64,000 nt of DNA from Cyanophora paradoxa (Eukaryota; Glaucocystophyceae; Cyanophorales; Cyanophoraceae): NCBI GenBank assembly GCA_004431415.1, contig QPMI01000395.1, forward strand, positions 186,001 through 250,000. The letters are read 5' to 3'. Position 1 is the first letter of the stretch. Every line of letters starts with the position of its first letter. The position numbers and the translations under genes are program-made. Shown here piece by piece: positions 7,157 to 15,411 of the stretch. Under the pieces are notes generated by a model that was given only the letters and a program-made list of their open reading frames with translations, was not told where the DNA came from and did not search any database.

Positions 7157-8922
7157 TGTAAAGAGAGATACTCATCGAAATTCTTACTTAGGATCTCGAC
7201 CCGCAGCTTGTCGTCTTGCTGTGCGATTTTCCTGAATATAGCATGCCCGCACTCGTCCATCCGATCAATGACCACGGCTACTTTCGTTTGCTTTGAGATC
7301 CTCCTATGTAAATTGCATTTTCGGCAAGCTTTCCCTATATAATCGCCGCTTTGGTGACAGTGATCGCGCACAGGGAAGTTTTCGTGGGTAAACCGCTGAT
7401 TGCATATATAGCAGTGTTTGGTCAGCTTATAGGCTTGCTTTTGCGCCTCTGTGAGCGGGATCATAGGTGTGTTGGTAAATAGGGTATTAAGCATCTCGCG
7501 ACACAGATCCCCTAACGTGGTAAACATCTGTCCCAGCGGATCCACGCCCTCGAATTCGTGATTTTCAACATGAGAGCCCATAACAACATTAAGTGCCACC
7601 GACTTTACCTCTCGCTTGGTTCGATTTGGTTCATTAGGAACCGGCACCGACTCCATCTCTACTTTGCAGTAGCAGACAGTGGGCAGCCACACCATTTTCC
7701 TTAGGTGTTGCAGTCCGAAAGTAATAAAGCTTCCGGGTTCCGGGCATTTACCTTTACTCAGCCGCCAATCGATACAGCGATTAGAGTCGGTGTGGCTATC
7801 GAGTTTCTCCTGTGATCTAAACCGGGACAAACAGGTTTCGCAATAGAAAATGCGCCCATCGTTTGCTTTATCAAAGGTGGTCTTTAAGAGGCGGCTCAGT
7901 GACATTATCGTAATATAGTGACCCTGTCCGTTTGCGTCCTCGATCAGCAGCAGGTTTACCTTCGATTTACGACGCGGATTACTTGACATGTGCAGTGGGT
8001 AAAAGGTTTGGGTCGCATTGTCGGCGCCATATATATTAATTGACAGCTCGGGATTATTGTCCTCGAAACGATCTATTAATGCAGCATCGCAAGCCACCGG
8101 GAAATTAATGCCTGAGAAGTCCAGCTCAGTCATCCACCGCCTATATTGGAACGGATCATTACGTTTGTGTCTGTTTATGTCGTTTCTGTGCAGCCATGCG
8201 AGGATAGCGTAATTAAAGCAGTCGTGACCATCGATATTCTTAATATTTACTGTGGCTCGCTTTAATCCAATCCATTCGGGGGTCTCAATGTAGCAACCGC
8301 CCATCGGCGCATATGACAAAACGGCGACATGTAGCTTATCTAATTTACTTAGCCGGTAGCTGTCGACCTGTATCATCTGTTCATTCATTTGCTGAGCTAC
8401 ACCCACTAACTCAGTGAGAATATTGCGCGACCTTGTGATTACGAAATAATCGCTGTATATGTGTTTGGTGATAAAAACGTTAGGATCACTCACTTTTACG
8501 TATCGGCAGATGAAAGTAAGTCGCACCTTAATAGCTTTCAGTTCATCCAGCCTTTCTTTCAGCCGCCCAGGCAGATTTGCAGCGATGGTAGTGAGAAATT
8601 CCACCGGATCTAAGATTATCTGTTCATCCGCCTTATAGCTATACCAGGCGTATGCTTTATTCATTGCGAAACCGTCTTCCTCATCGGGTTCTATGACGGC
8701 TAAGCGCCGCCCTTCGGTATAGAAGCGCTCCACATTTTCCAGGCGATTATAGAGCTCGTCGGCAATATTTCCGAGGTTAGCTAAGCGGGGTTTTCGATCT
8801 AAGATCGCCGCCCTACGATCATATTCGGCTTCGGTGATCTCCCCAGTGACTAAAAGACTACCTAACAAGCCTAATATTTCGTCCTTTTTCTCTTTTATAA
8901 GGCGGTTGGTTTGGCGGGGCAT
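7135..8922 (-). CDS. Protein-primed DNA polymerase B, N-terminal part
   Basis: This 595-residue frame starts at an ATG (8922). It contains the N-terminal region found in Polinton-type polymerases: CFNYAILAWLH, then a C2H2-like finger (CETCLSRFRSQEKLDSH...), then an HNH-like cysteine/histidine cluster (CYICNQRF, VRDHCH, CRKCNLHRR). It runs out of frame at 7135, just after FDEYLSL, while homologous sequence continues in the overlapping frame ending at 5660. Together the two parts make about 1,085 residues, the normal full length, so only a one-base change separates them. The exonuclease II motif (normally HN...YD) is not recognisable around IDRMDECGHAIF. Confidence 0.9.
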   Translation of the reverse strand: MPRQTNRLIKEKKDEILGLLGSLLVTGEITEAEYDRRAAILDRKPRLANLGNIADELYNRLENVERFYTEGRRLAVIEPDEEDGFAMNKAYAWYSYKADEQIILDPVEFLTTIAANLPGRLKERLDELKAIKVRLTFICRYVKVSDPNVFITKHIYSDYFVITRSRNILTELVGVAQQMNEQMIQVDSYRLSKLDKLHVAVLSYAPMGGCYIETPEWIGLKRATVNIKNIDGHDCFNYAILAWLHRNDINRHKRNDPFQYRRWMTELDFSGINFPVACDAALIDRFEDNNPELSINIYGADNATQTFYPLHMSSNPRRKSKVNLLLIEDANGQGHYITIMSLSRLLKTTFDKANDGRIFYCETCLSRFRSQEKLDSHTDSNRCIDWRLSKGKCPEPGSFITFGLQHLRKMVWLPTVCYCKVEMESVPVPNEPNRTKREVKSVALNVVMGSHVENHEFEGVDPLGQMFTTLGDLCREMLNTLFTNTPMIPLTEAQKQAYKLTKHCYICNQRFTHENFPVRDHCHQSGDYIGKACRKCNLHRRISKQTKVAVVIDRMDECGHAIFRKIAQQDDKLRVEILSKNFDEYLSLQWDFTSL

Positions 8923-9053
8923 CTTTTACTCTAAGGGAACATTTTAATTTCGGGGAAAGGACGCGTTCAAAAAATGTGGAAACATATTTAAGGACATCTC
9001 AAAAAATGACACGGAGGAAAACATTTTATGTGTATCAGATATAGAGAAACACA

Positions 9054-9548
9054 ATGAATACCCAAGAGATAATAGAATATTGTAAGACACTTACAAATAT
9101 TCCCGTAACAGAAGCAACAAAAGAATGCACAGACAAGAACTATCTCAAATGGGAAAAGAAGAATGCCCGTAAGAAGGTAATCTTTGTTATATCACAAACG
9201 CGTAAACATCAGGACATGTTTTTACATCTTAATATGGCTTCCCAGTTTTACCATCCTCGTAGGCAGCACATATGCGCATTGGTTTACAAAGGATATAAAA
9301 TGTTAATACCACTTGACATTACGAAAGAGAAATGCATTGAGGTAATACAAAATGTTATATCGGGCTTTTCTAAAAAACAAGATGGGGAAGTTAAGTGTGT
9401 GATTTGTTTAGAGGTTATAAAAACGGAAGATTTAGCTTGTGCGCAGTGTAATAGTTCTGTGTGTGAATCTTGCATATCCGAAATGACTTATAAACAACGT
9501 TTTTCCTGTCCAGTTTGTCGTATTGAGAGTTTGCAACAATACCATTAA
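9054..9548 (+). CDS. RING-finger protein, 164 aa
   Basis: The C-terminal ~45 residues form a RING-like zinc module with four Cys pairs: CVIC, CAQC, CESC and CPVC. No His is in the usual position, so it is a C4C4-type variant. The N-terminal 110 residues are basic and not recognised. RING proteins usually act as ubiquitin ligases, and viral ones often target host factors; this function is inferred. It is divergent from the polymerase gene (131 bp apart) and has an AT-rich leader. Its base composition matches the element rather than the host. Confidence 0.8.
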   Translation: MNTQEIIEYCKTLTNIPVTEATKECTDKNYLKWEKKNARKKVIFVISQTRKHQDMFLHLNMASQFYHPRRQHICALVYKGYKMLIPLDITKEKCIEVIQNVISGFSKKQDGEVKCVICLEVIKTEDLACAQCNSSVCESCISEMTYKQRFSCPVCRIESLQQYH

Positions 9549-9558
9549 TTGCAAGTGC

Positions 9559-9795
9559 CTAAGTTAGCTTTGTGACACTTCTTACCGTTAGTCTTACGTT
9601 TTCGGGCAGCTCTATTGTCAGTTGCATAGTGTCAGATTTGATAACATGGGTTTTTGTCTTTTTACCGCGGCGATTCGGGTAGTAACCGAATATTCGCCTG
9701 AAAAGATCCTGTGTGGCTTCAATATCCATGGTCGCGGTTTGAGTGATCTCGTCCGCAGTCAGGGCGTGCGTATAGGTCGGTCTGATAGCGGTCAT
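9559..9795 (-). CDS. Small hypothetical protein, 78 aa
   Basis: The first ATG of the frame is at 9795; the longer frame begins with a non-ATG codon. The protein is Thr-rich with a basic centre (FGYYPNRRGKKTKTH) and a beta-like C-terminus (MQLTIELPENVRLTVRSV). I do not recognise a family. The overlapping plus-strand frame lacks an ATG start, so this strand is preferred. It is convergent with the RING gene 10 bp away. Confidence 0.5.
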   Translation of the reverse strand: MTAIRPTYTHALTADEITQTATMDIEATQDLFRRIFGYYPNRRGKKTKTHVIKSDTMQLTIELPENVRLTVRSVTKLT

Positions 9796-9972
9796 TGTGT
9801 TGTCAGTATATACAATCAAAGGAAGGCTTATATACCTTTGTCAAATTTTGAGAATGGCACGATATATAGTATACAAAATAATAAACTACTTAATTAATAT
9901 AATAAACTACATGAAACTACTTGACTTTCCTTGAAACACTACGCAACTTGAAACCAAAACTACGCAATTAAT

Positions 9973-10068
9973 ACCAAAACTACGCAACTACGCAACTTTT
10001 GCGCTTTTCAAAATTTTTCCCGCCCCGAGTTTCAAATTGTTTCTGAAAGTTGCGTAGTTGCGTAGTTT
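9973..10068. repeat. ACTACGCAA hairpin T3, interior copy
   Basis: This is the only copy outside the TIRs. Arms 9973-9996 and about 10050-10068 enclose an A/T-rich loop with CCCGCCCCGAGT. It lies about 100 nt beyond the 3' end of the primase-helicase gene and in the gap before the small gene at 9559. It could act as a transcription terminator, insulator or internal replication/packaging signal; the role is inferred. Confidence 0.8.
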
Positions 10069-10171
10069 CCAGTATTAAATTGCGTAGTTTCCAGTATTAA
10101 ATTGCGTAGCTTCGCTATGTAGTCGCGTAGTTACTAAAAAATGATGTAGTTGCTTATTGTTTCCGTGTCGT

Positions 10172-12586
10172 TTACGCTTCTATATCATCCTCATCTTCGT
10201 CTTCGAACTGTGTCTTGGCGATCTTAGTGAGCCCCTTATAAACTCGCTTCGCCTTTCCTTTAATTGTTGTGACAGTAGATTCAATCTTGAATGTTTCATA
10301 CACTTTATTACTGATAGAGCGAGTGGTAACCTTCTTTTTGATATCGTAGTTTCGCATCATATCCGCGCAAGCTTTGAATACCTCATCGCAGGCAACATGG
10401 GCACCCTTTTCCTCTGACAGCTTATAGTTTTCGCGCAGATAGGAACCCACTTTATCGCTGTCGTCGAGATATTTGGCGCTATGCTCGATGACCGATTGCG
10501 GCGGGTTTTTCAGGATCTCTTTTACTTTGCCAGTGGCGAGCATATCGATGAGAATCTGAATATTTGCTCGCTTGTAAACATTTTTCTCGTCGCCCTCAAA
10601 CATTTCCATAAGGGTTTCATCCGCTTTCTTCTCTCCGGCTTTGGGATTAGGTGAGTAAACAGAGCGGAATGGGATCGATCTGAACCGGCGCTTTATAGCA
10701 TTGTCGGGCAAATCGATTTCCAAATTATTATTGCACAGGATCACCATGGTAAACCGTGGTTTGAAATCAATAGGATCCCTGAAAAGTCCACGTGCTGTGC
10801 AGAGATCGCCACCTGTTAGTTCCTTCATCATCCCACACAGAATCTTATCGCCATCGTTGGGTTCGTTTGAGTGGGTGAGCCGGACACCTTGCTTATTAGC
10901 AAGCTCGGGAATCGGGCTATTCGCTTTGTGGGGCTGTGTGAGCAAAGTAATGCTAATCGGGCGACCATAATCGCCGAATGTCTCTTGCATAAACGTTTCA
11001 ATCACACTCTTTCCATTAGCACCGACGCCTGTGAACAGATAGAACGTTTGCAGGTCGGTTTTACCTGTGAGTGCATATGCATAGAGGCTGATCAGGTAAT
11101 TGTAGAGTTCCATATCTCCGCCACAGATATCCAAATAAATGTCTTTCAGTCTTTTAACCTTCTCCTGATCCACTTCCTCGCTATAATCAAAGCCGACAGT
11201 CTTGCTCACCATATCTTCCATCGTCCCCTTGCGGAAAGTCATATTATTTAGATCAAACACGCCATTGGTAAACCCCACAATATTGGGAACTGTGTCCAGA
11301 GTCGCCATAAAGTCATCGTCTTGCAGCTGTGTGATAATATGCGGTTCCAGCGACTTTTGATACGGTGTATTCTGAATCCTCTTGTGAATTGCCAGCAACA
11401 TATGGGCGCTTTTCTCAGCCTTTTCCTTCACAAGATCATCTCCACTTGCACTAACAGCATTGGAAAGATGATATCCCGCCCTCTTAAAGAACCACTGTGC
11501 CACATGCTCGGGGATCTTAGAGAGTATCGACTTGTCCGTTTTGTCATATTTCCAGATACCATTTTTGGGGTTAAGGTTAAACCAGACATCATTTGAATAT
11601 TTTGTGGTCGCTTTCAGGATCTTGGCGCAGATGATTGCAACAGGATAATGGGCACCTTCAACTGAAACGGTCTTGTCAATGAGAGTGTTAATTTCTAAAT
11701 GGTGTTTCTCTTCCTCGGTCAGCTCTATGTTAACCGAGAACTCTTTCGGCTCGCAGTTCTCGCTATAACTCTTCACAATATACTCATTATACTTGCCATC
11801 TCGCTTTTTCTTCACCCACCAGTTATTGGAATCGTGGGATTCATCGCAGCAGGGACACAGGAACCCCTTGTTAGCCGAATTAAAGTCAAAGCCCTCATCG
11901 CGGCGTGCATAGATGTTTGGGAATAGGAACCCCATGCCACACAGCCCGGCAATAATAGCAGCTTCGGTATTATCCTTGCTCGAATTTCCCGCTTTCGGCT
12001 GTGGATTATTGGCATGCTTGTAATCGTAGTTCTCAATAATCCATTTACGAAAAGCGTCGGAGGGCTCGTTAAACTTGCACGACGATGCCCACGGCTTAAT
12101 TACCCAGGTCTTATTAGGGCTTGGACATACATTGAGAAGTCCCGAAGTGCCAGTGCCAGTGATGGTTTTGAGGTCGACCTTCTTGTATTCCTTAAAAGCC
12201 GGCGCGCTATCTGTGATTTTCAGCTTATCGAACTCATCAGGGCGTCGAAAGAATACATGGTAGCCCTTTCGAGTCTTTTCGAGCGGCTGATGGGCATCGA
12301 AATCATCGGGAAACATCTCAACGAATTTCTGATACGTTTCCTCATCGTCGAAATCAACGACCATCATCGAATTCGACAGCAGAATGCCCCAATTAGTGAA
12401 CTCGTTGGAAGCAAAGGCTTCGTCGTATCTTCCCCAGTTCCAAACACCGCCTTTATGGGTGTAGGCGGGCTTTTTAACCTCGTCTTTCATGGGAATAATC
12501 GTGTTTTTCGACAAGGTCTCATCGCCACGCAGCCAATCAGCGAGCTCTTGGAGTAAAGTCTTTTGTTTCAACGTCATCTTCGCCAT
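10172..12586 (-). CDS. Primase-superfamily 3 helicase (D5-like)
   Basis: This 804-residue protein would prime and unwind DNA at the element's replication fork. The N-terminal ~200 residues look like an archaeo-eukaryotic primase/prim-pol domain, with MVVDFDDEE supplying acidic residues and KGYHVFFRRP the basic/His strand. A Cys pair region (FLCPCCDESH) follows. The C-terminal half is a D5-type SF3 helicase: Walker A GVGANGKS near residue 520, then GGDLCTARGLF, and the sensor-like VILCNNNLEIDLPDNAIKRRF. The C-terminus is very acidic (FEDEDEDDIEA). Classical Polintons use only the protein-primed polymerase, so carrying both systems is noteworthy. Hairpin T3 lies just past the gene's 3' end. Confidence 0.9.
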   Translation of the reverse strand: MAKMTLKQKTLLQELADWLRGDETLSKNTIIPMKDEVKKPAYTHKGGVWNWGRYDEAFASNEFTNWGILLSNSMMVVDFDDEETYQKFVEMFPDDFDAHQPLEKTRKGYHVFFRRPDEFDKLKITDSAPAFKEYKKVDLKTITGTGTSGLLNVCPSPNKTWVIKPWASSCKFNEPSDAFRKWIIENYDYKHANNPQPKAGNSSKDNTEAAIIAGLCGMGFLFPNIYARRDEGFDFNSANKGFLCPCCDESHDSNNWWVKKKRDGKYNEYIVKSYSENCEPKEFSVNIELTEEEKHHLEINTLIDKTVSVEGAHYPVAIICAKILKATTKYSNDVWFNLNPKNGIWKYDKTDKSILSKIPEHVAQWFFKRAGYHLSNAVSASGDDLVKEKAEKSAHMLLAIHKRIQNTPYQKSLEPHIITQLQDDDFMATLDTVPNIVGFTNGVFDLNNMTFRKGTMEDMVSKTVGFDYSEEVDQEKVKRLKDIYLDICGGDMELYNYLISLYAYALTGKTDLQTFYLFTGVGANGKSVIETFMQETFGDYGRPISITLLTQPHKANSPIPELANKQGVRLTHSNEPNDGDKILCGMMKELTGGDLCTARGLFRDPIDFKPRFTMVILCNNNLEIDLPDNAIKRRFRSIPFRSVYSPNPKAGEKKADETLMEMFEGDEKNVYKRANIQILIDMLATGKVKEILKNPPQSVIEHSAKYLDDSDKVGSYLRENYKLSEEKGAHVACDEVFKACADMMRNYDIKKKVTTRSISNKVYETFKIESTVTTIKGKAKRVYKGLTKIAKTQFEDEDEDDIEA

Positions 12587-12768
12587 TTTCGATGTCTTTC
12601 TACCTTAATGCAAGAAATTAATTTTTCTTAGGCTGATCAAATTTTGGCGAGTTGTCTTTAAATGCCCTACAAATTTTTTCCCGATGACTAAAAACGATTG
12701 GGGAGCTTGCCGATATGCATCGGAAAGCCGCTTGAAAAATAAGGAATGGATTCAGCGGCGGATTGCGT

Positions 12769-12990
12769 TTAATACTTGCGGGGTCGCCCGCGGTTTCCAC
12801 TGTGAATGCCCTCTTCTTGCTTGCGACGGTAGTAATATTCCAGCGCCTTTTTCTTTTTTAATTCGCGATATTCGGGATCGTCGTTATAGCGCATCCGCTG
12901 TTTATATATATCCCTGACACGCCAGCCCGCCTTATCGAGATCTACCGGGTTCCCGTTCTTATCATACACAGTCATAGCATGCGTCTCCAT
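12769..12990 (-). CDS. Small basic protein with AT-hook-like tail, 73 aa
   Basis: The protein is Lys/Arg/Tyr-rich and ends in GNRGRPRKY, which contains the GRP core of an AT-hook, so it may bind A/T-rich DNA. An upstream block almost identical to that of the 201-aa gene (TTTCTCAGC plus TTAAAGTAAGG) supports the ATG at 12990. The function, for example genome condensation or transcription, is inferred. Confidence 0.65.
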   Translation of the reverse strand: METHAMTVYDKNGNPVDLDKAGWRVRDIYKQRMRYNDDPEYRELKKKKALEYYYRRKQEEGIHSGNRGRPRKY

Positions 12991-12994
12991 TGGT

Positions 12995-13180
12995 TTACCT
13001 TACTTTAAGCTGAGAAAATATTTTTATCAGTGGTCTTTCCTGTTTCTTCTTTAAATCATTTTCTGAGCTGTCATTTTTTGTGACCGAAGCGAGCTCTTCT
13101 CTACGTTTTTTAATAGCGGCTTCCAGTGCATATTGCGCGCATTTCCTGTATAGGATCGCGTAGAGATCAGGGTCGGGCAT
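12995..13180 (-). CDS. Small hypothetical protein, 61 aa
   Basis: This short charged protein (AAIKKRREELASVTK, NDLKKKQERPL) is likely helical. It has an ATG at 13180 and ends a few bases before the next gene downstream. The upstream region has ATTTTCGCGGTAAATA, a weak variant of the shared motif. No family is recognised. Confidence 0.5.
   Translation of the reverse strand: MPDPDLYAILYRKCAQYALEAAIKKRREELASVTKNDSSENDLKKKQERPLIKIFSQLKVR
13001..13025 (-). promoter_or_regulatory. TTTCTCAGC-type upstream motif (AT-hook gene)
   Basis: On the coding strand AAAATATTTTCTCAGC is followed by TTAAAGTAAGG, ending about 11 nt from the ATG at 12990. It is the closest match to the block at 5261-5287. Confidence 0.55.
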
Positions 13181-13207
13181 TCGATACTATTTACCGCGAA
13201 AATTGTT

Positions 13208-13555
13208 TCAGCGATCGTATTCGCCCAAATAAAGCGGATTAATTGGCGGATATGGCGAATCAACGCGAATATGACCTTCTACGAAATTAGGGCACGACCG
13301 GCGTCGTATATAGGATACTTGCACGTCTTCTATTGCTACCTGTGGGATTATATTGGAGTCAGCGGGCACAGGCGAGGGCGATCGGGATCGTGGGCGATCG
13401 TGATTATCGCTGTGGTTGGAATATACAGATAATCGCCTACCTCCATTGTCCTCGTCCGAAATGTCAACCTCTACGGTTGTGTCGCAGCATCCGGACTTAC
13501 AGTGAGATATGAAATGCAGGTGAAACATCTCAATGCATTGCGTGATGAAATTCAT
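13208..13555 (-). CDS. Hypothetical protein, 115 aa
   Basis: This open frame has a Cys/His-containing N-terminus (FHLHFISHCKSGCCD), an Arg/Ser/Pro-rich centre (RPRSRSPSPVPADS) and a polar C-terminus. No family is recognised. It overlaps the 5' end of the plus-strand frame starting at 13533 or 13545, so one of the two starts may lie further in, for example the Met codon at 13528 for this gene. Confidence 0.45.
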   Translation of the reverse strand: MNFITQCIEMFHLHFISHCKSGCCDTTVEVDISDEDNGGRRLSVYSNHSDNHDRPRSRSPSPVPADSNIIPQVAIEDVQVSYIRRRSCPNFVEGHIRVDSPYPPINPLYLGEYDR

Positions 13556-13784
13556 AGATCCTAATATTGCACAACGTATTAAATATTGGAGAAAAGAAAA
13601 GGGAATGAGGGTGTTACTTGCTCGTGTGTTCCCATACGAATTAGTCGACCTTATAATGGTGTTTGTGGAGCCGACTTGTCCCTATTGCAAGGGAATTCAT
13701 ATAAAGACCCGCTCTAAATACGGGCGGATTCATTTATGTTTGAACGACTTGCACATTAGAAGCGACGACGCCCACCAAACATAG
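13545..13784 (+). CDS. Small hypothetical protein with CxxC, ~79 aa
   Basis: This basic protein has a hydrophobic centre (VFPYELVDLIMVFVEP) followed by CPYCKGIH and HLC, a possible zinc site. The hydrophobic part is vaguely F-box-like, but I cannot assign it. An ATG also exists at 13533. Its 3' end overlaps the neighbouring minus-strand gene by about 29 bp. Confidence 0.45.
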   Translation: MKFIDPNIAQRIKYWRKEKGMRVLLARVFPYELVDLIMVFVEPTCPYCKGIHIKTRSKYGRIHLCLNDLHIRSDDAHQT

Positions 13785-14427
13785 ATGACAGATTGGCACC
13801 CGGCTGTGCATGCACACCCGACGGGTTAACGAAACCGCCCGGCTTTGGTGCATTTTCAGCTATGACTGTCTCTTTTCTTTCGACTGTCTGAATATCGGGA
13901 ACAGTTGCCCGCTTCTTTTCCATTTCCACGCGAACAGCTTGTTTAATCAGCTTGCGCTGTTTATAGTCCTTAGTGAAATCATCAAAGGCTCGCACAGTAG
14001 TGTCGTAGGTAGCCAGTCGCGCTTCGAGCGCCCTAAACTTCTCCTCTAATTCCTGACCGACTTTCTCGCCCTTGGTCACATATACTGATGCCCGCTTTTT
14101 AGGGGCTTCCATCGATGCAGGTAAAGCGGCTGTTGCTTCGGCTTTTACCACCTTATTATCGGTTAGCTTTTCGCCTGTGAGCTGTGATTCAGCGAGGGAT
14201 TGATCCGCCAGCTTTCTATCAGTGGAATCGACCGGCTCCCGCTTAGCATCCACCTTTTGAGCACGCTCTGAAACCTTTGTATTCGGGTCAATCAGATCGA
14301 AATCTATTTGATCAGAAGCGGCAGCACCGCCAGTGCGACCGGCATCCTCCGCAGGATTAATCTTGCCAGCGACAACAGCGCTTTGATCTTCCATTTGGAT
14401 CGCTTTCCGCGAGTTCTTGGGTGGCAT
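13756..14427 (-). CDS. Hypothetical charged protein, 223 aa (possible minor virion protein)
   Basis: This protein is rich in Ala, Lys, Glu and Asp with a central coiled-coil-like stretch (GQELEEKFRALEARLATYD). It ends in a Gly/Arg tail (SSMFGGRRRF). No known domain is visible. It lies immediately downstream of the packaging ATPase in the morphogenesis cluster and has the shared upstream motif, so a virion or assembly role is plausible but inferred. Confidence 0.65.
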   Translation of the reverse strand: MPPKNSRKAIQMEDQSAVVAGKINPAEDAGRTGGAAASDQIDFDLIDPNTKVSERAQKVDAKREPVDSTDRKLADQSLAESQLTGEKLTDNKVVKAEATAALPASMEAPKKRASVYVTKGEKVGQELEEKFRALEARLATYDTTVRAFDDFTKDYKQRKLIKQAVRVEMEKKRATVPDIQTVERKETVIAENAPKPGGFVNPSGVHAQPGANLSSMFGGRRRF

Positions 14428-14431
14428 TTAT

Positions 14432-14455
14432 CATTATGCGAGAAATTTATTCAAA
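14432..14455 (-). promoter_or_regulatory. TTTCTC-type upstream motif (223-aa gene)
   Basis: The coding strand reads AATAAATTTCTCGCATAATG, matching the capsid-gene block AATAAATTTCTCAGCGGAAG in its first half. Confidence 0.5.
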
Positions 14456-15362
14456 ATTTACCCAATTTGTTCGCAAATTTTGGGCGGCGCTTTTCTTGGT
14501 ATGCCAGCAATAGATTGGGGTCTTTAAGTAGGTCGGCTTCGATTATTCTTTTGGTGGATCGCTTTAAGGTGGCGACGTTTCCACTCACAGGTTTCGTTAT
14601 ATCGGTGGTTTGGGGTTGGTCGCCATTTACCTCTGTGGAGCTCTGTTTTACCGGCTGTTTACCAGCGGGCTTTATCTCTTCCACCGCTTTTTTAAAGAAC
14701 CGCTTGAATTTATATTCGTCAGGCACCGGATCAGCCTTGCCCACAGAGAATTCCAGGCTATATTTCGAGTTGTCAATGCAGATAACCTGATAGCTGTGAC
14801 TGTATTCGTTCATCACCTTCTCAAACCAATGCTTTTCGTATGGATTAAACTCGTCCTCAGCACTCTCCATCTCTTTTCTGTTGGGCAGCGAGAATAGAAA
14901 GATATATTCGGAGTTAACCCTAAGTGTCGGCGAAATCTTAGTGAGTTTTTGTGACAGAATCCACACAGATATGAATAAATGGCGCCCCGACGTGAATAGC
15001 TGATTTAATATAGGTTCACCTCTTCCTGACATCGAAAGACTTGGATTGTCAATGAAATCATCGAGTATGATTAACAGGTTACCGACTTTCTCCTTTTTCT
15101 TGATTCGCTCCTTGCGTTTCTGTATTATATTGTCGATCAGCTTATGATCGAAATCCTCATACAAATACGATGTGACATTGTCATATTGATGGTTCCAGAT
15201 CGTGGAAGCGAATATCATCACCGAATCTATCTTGTCCTCGTTGTGGTAAAGCAGGTATTTTAAGAATACTGACTTACCTACTCCCTTTTTTCCGACAGCA
15301 AGTAAACGGCAAGGGAATGAAAGACTTGCCGGGTCAAACTCACTCAGATCTTGTATATCCAT
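14451..15362 (-). CDS. FtsK/HerA-type genome-packaging ATPase
   Basis: This gene encodes the motor that pumps DNA into the capsid, the A32-like ATPase shared by Polintons, virophages and large DNA viruses. Walker A is GKKGVGKS near the N-terminus and Walker B is LLIILDDF. A further conserved segment, FTSGRHLFISVWILSQ, matches the sensor region of the family. The first ATG is at 15362 (303 residues); the frame extends to a GTG at 15401, which I do not take as the start. It lies in the capsid cluster, separated from the major capsid gene by the HNH gene. Confidence 0.9.
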   Translation of the reverse strand: MDIQDLSEFDPASLSFPCRLLAVGKKGVGKSVFLKYLLYHNEDKIDSVMIFASTIWNHQYDNVTSYLYEDFDHKLIDNIIQKRKERIKKKEKVGNLLIILDDFIDNPSLSMSGRGEPILNQLFTSGRHLFISVWILSQKLTKISPTLRVNSEYIFLFSLPNRKEMESAEDEFNPYEKHWFEKVMNEYSHSYQVICIDNSKYSLEFSVGKADPVPDEYKFKRFFKKAVEEIKPAGKQPVKQSSTEVNGDQPQTTDITKPVSGNVATLKRSTKRIIEADLLKDPNLLLAYQEKRRPKFANKLGKF

Positions 15363-15411
15363 TTCCCTTATTAGAAAGATATAAAAATTACGAAACGCCA
15401 CAGCCCTCTAT

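Noticed and set aside
7140-7175. A spliceosomal 3' splice site (CTCTCTTTACAG) as the reason for the polymerase frame change
   Set aside because: Homology runs continuously across the site with only one base out of phase, leaving no room for an intron; other element genes show no introns.
9622-9897. 91-codon plus-strand frame opposite the 78-aa gene
   Set aside because: It begins with a non-ATG codon and has no coding character; the minus-strand frame has an ATG.
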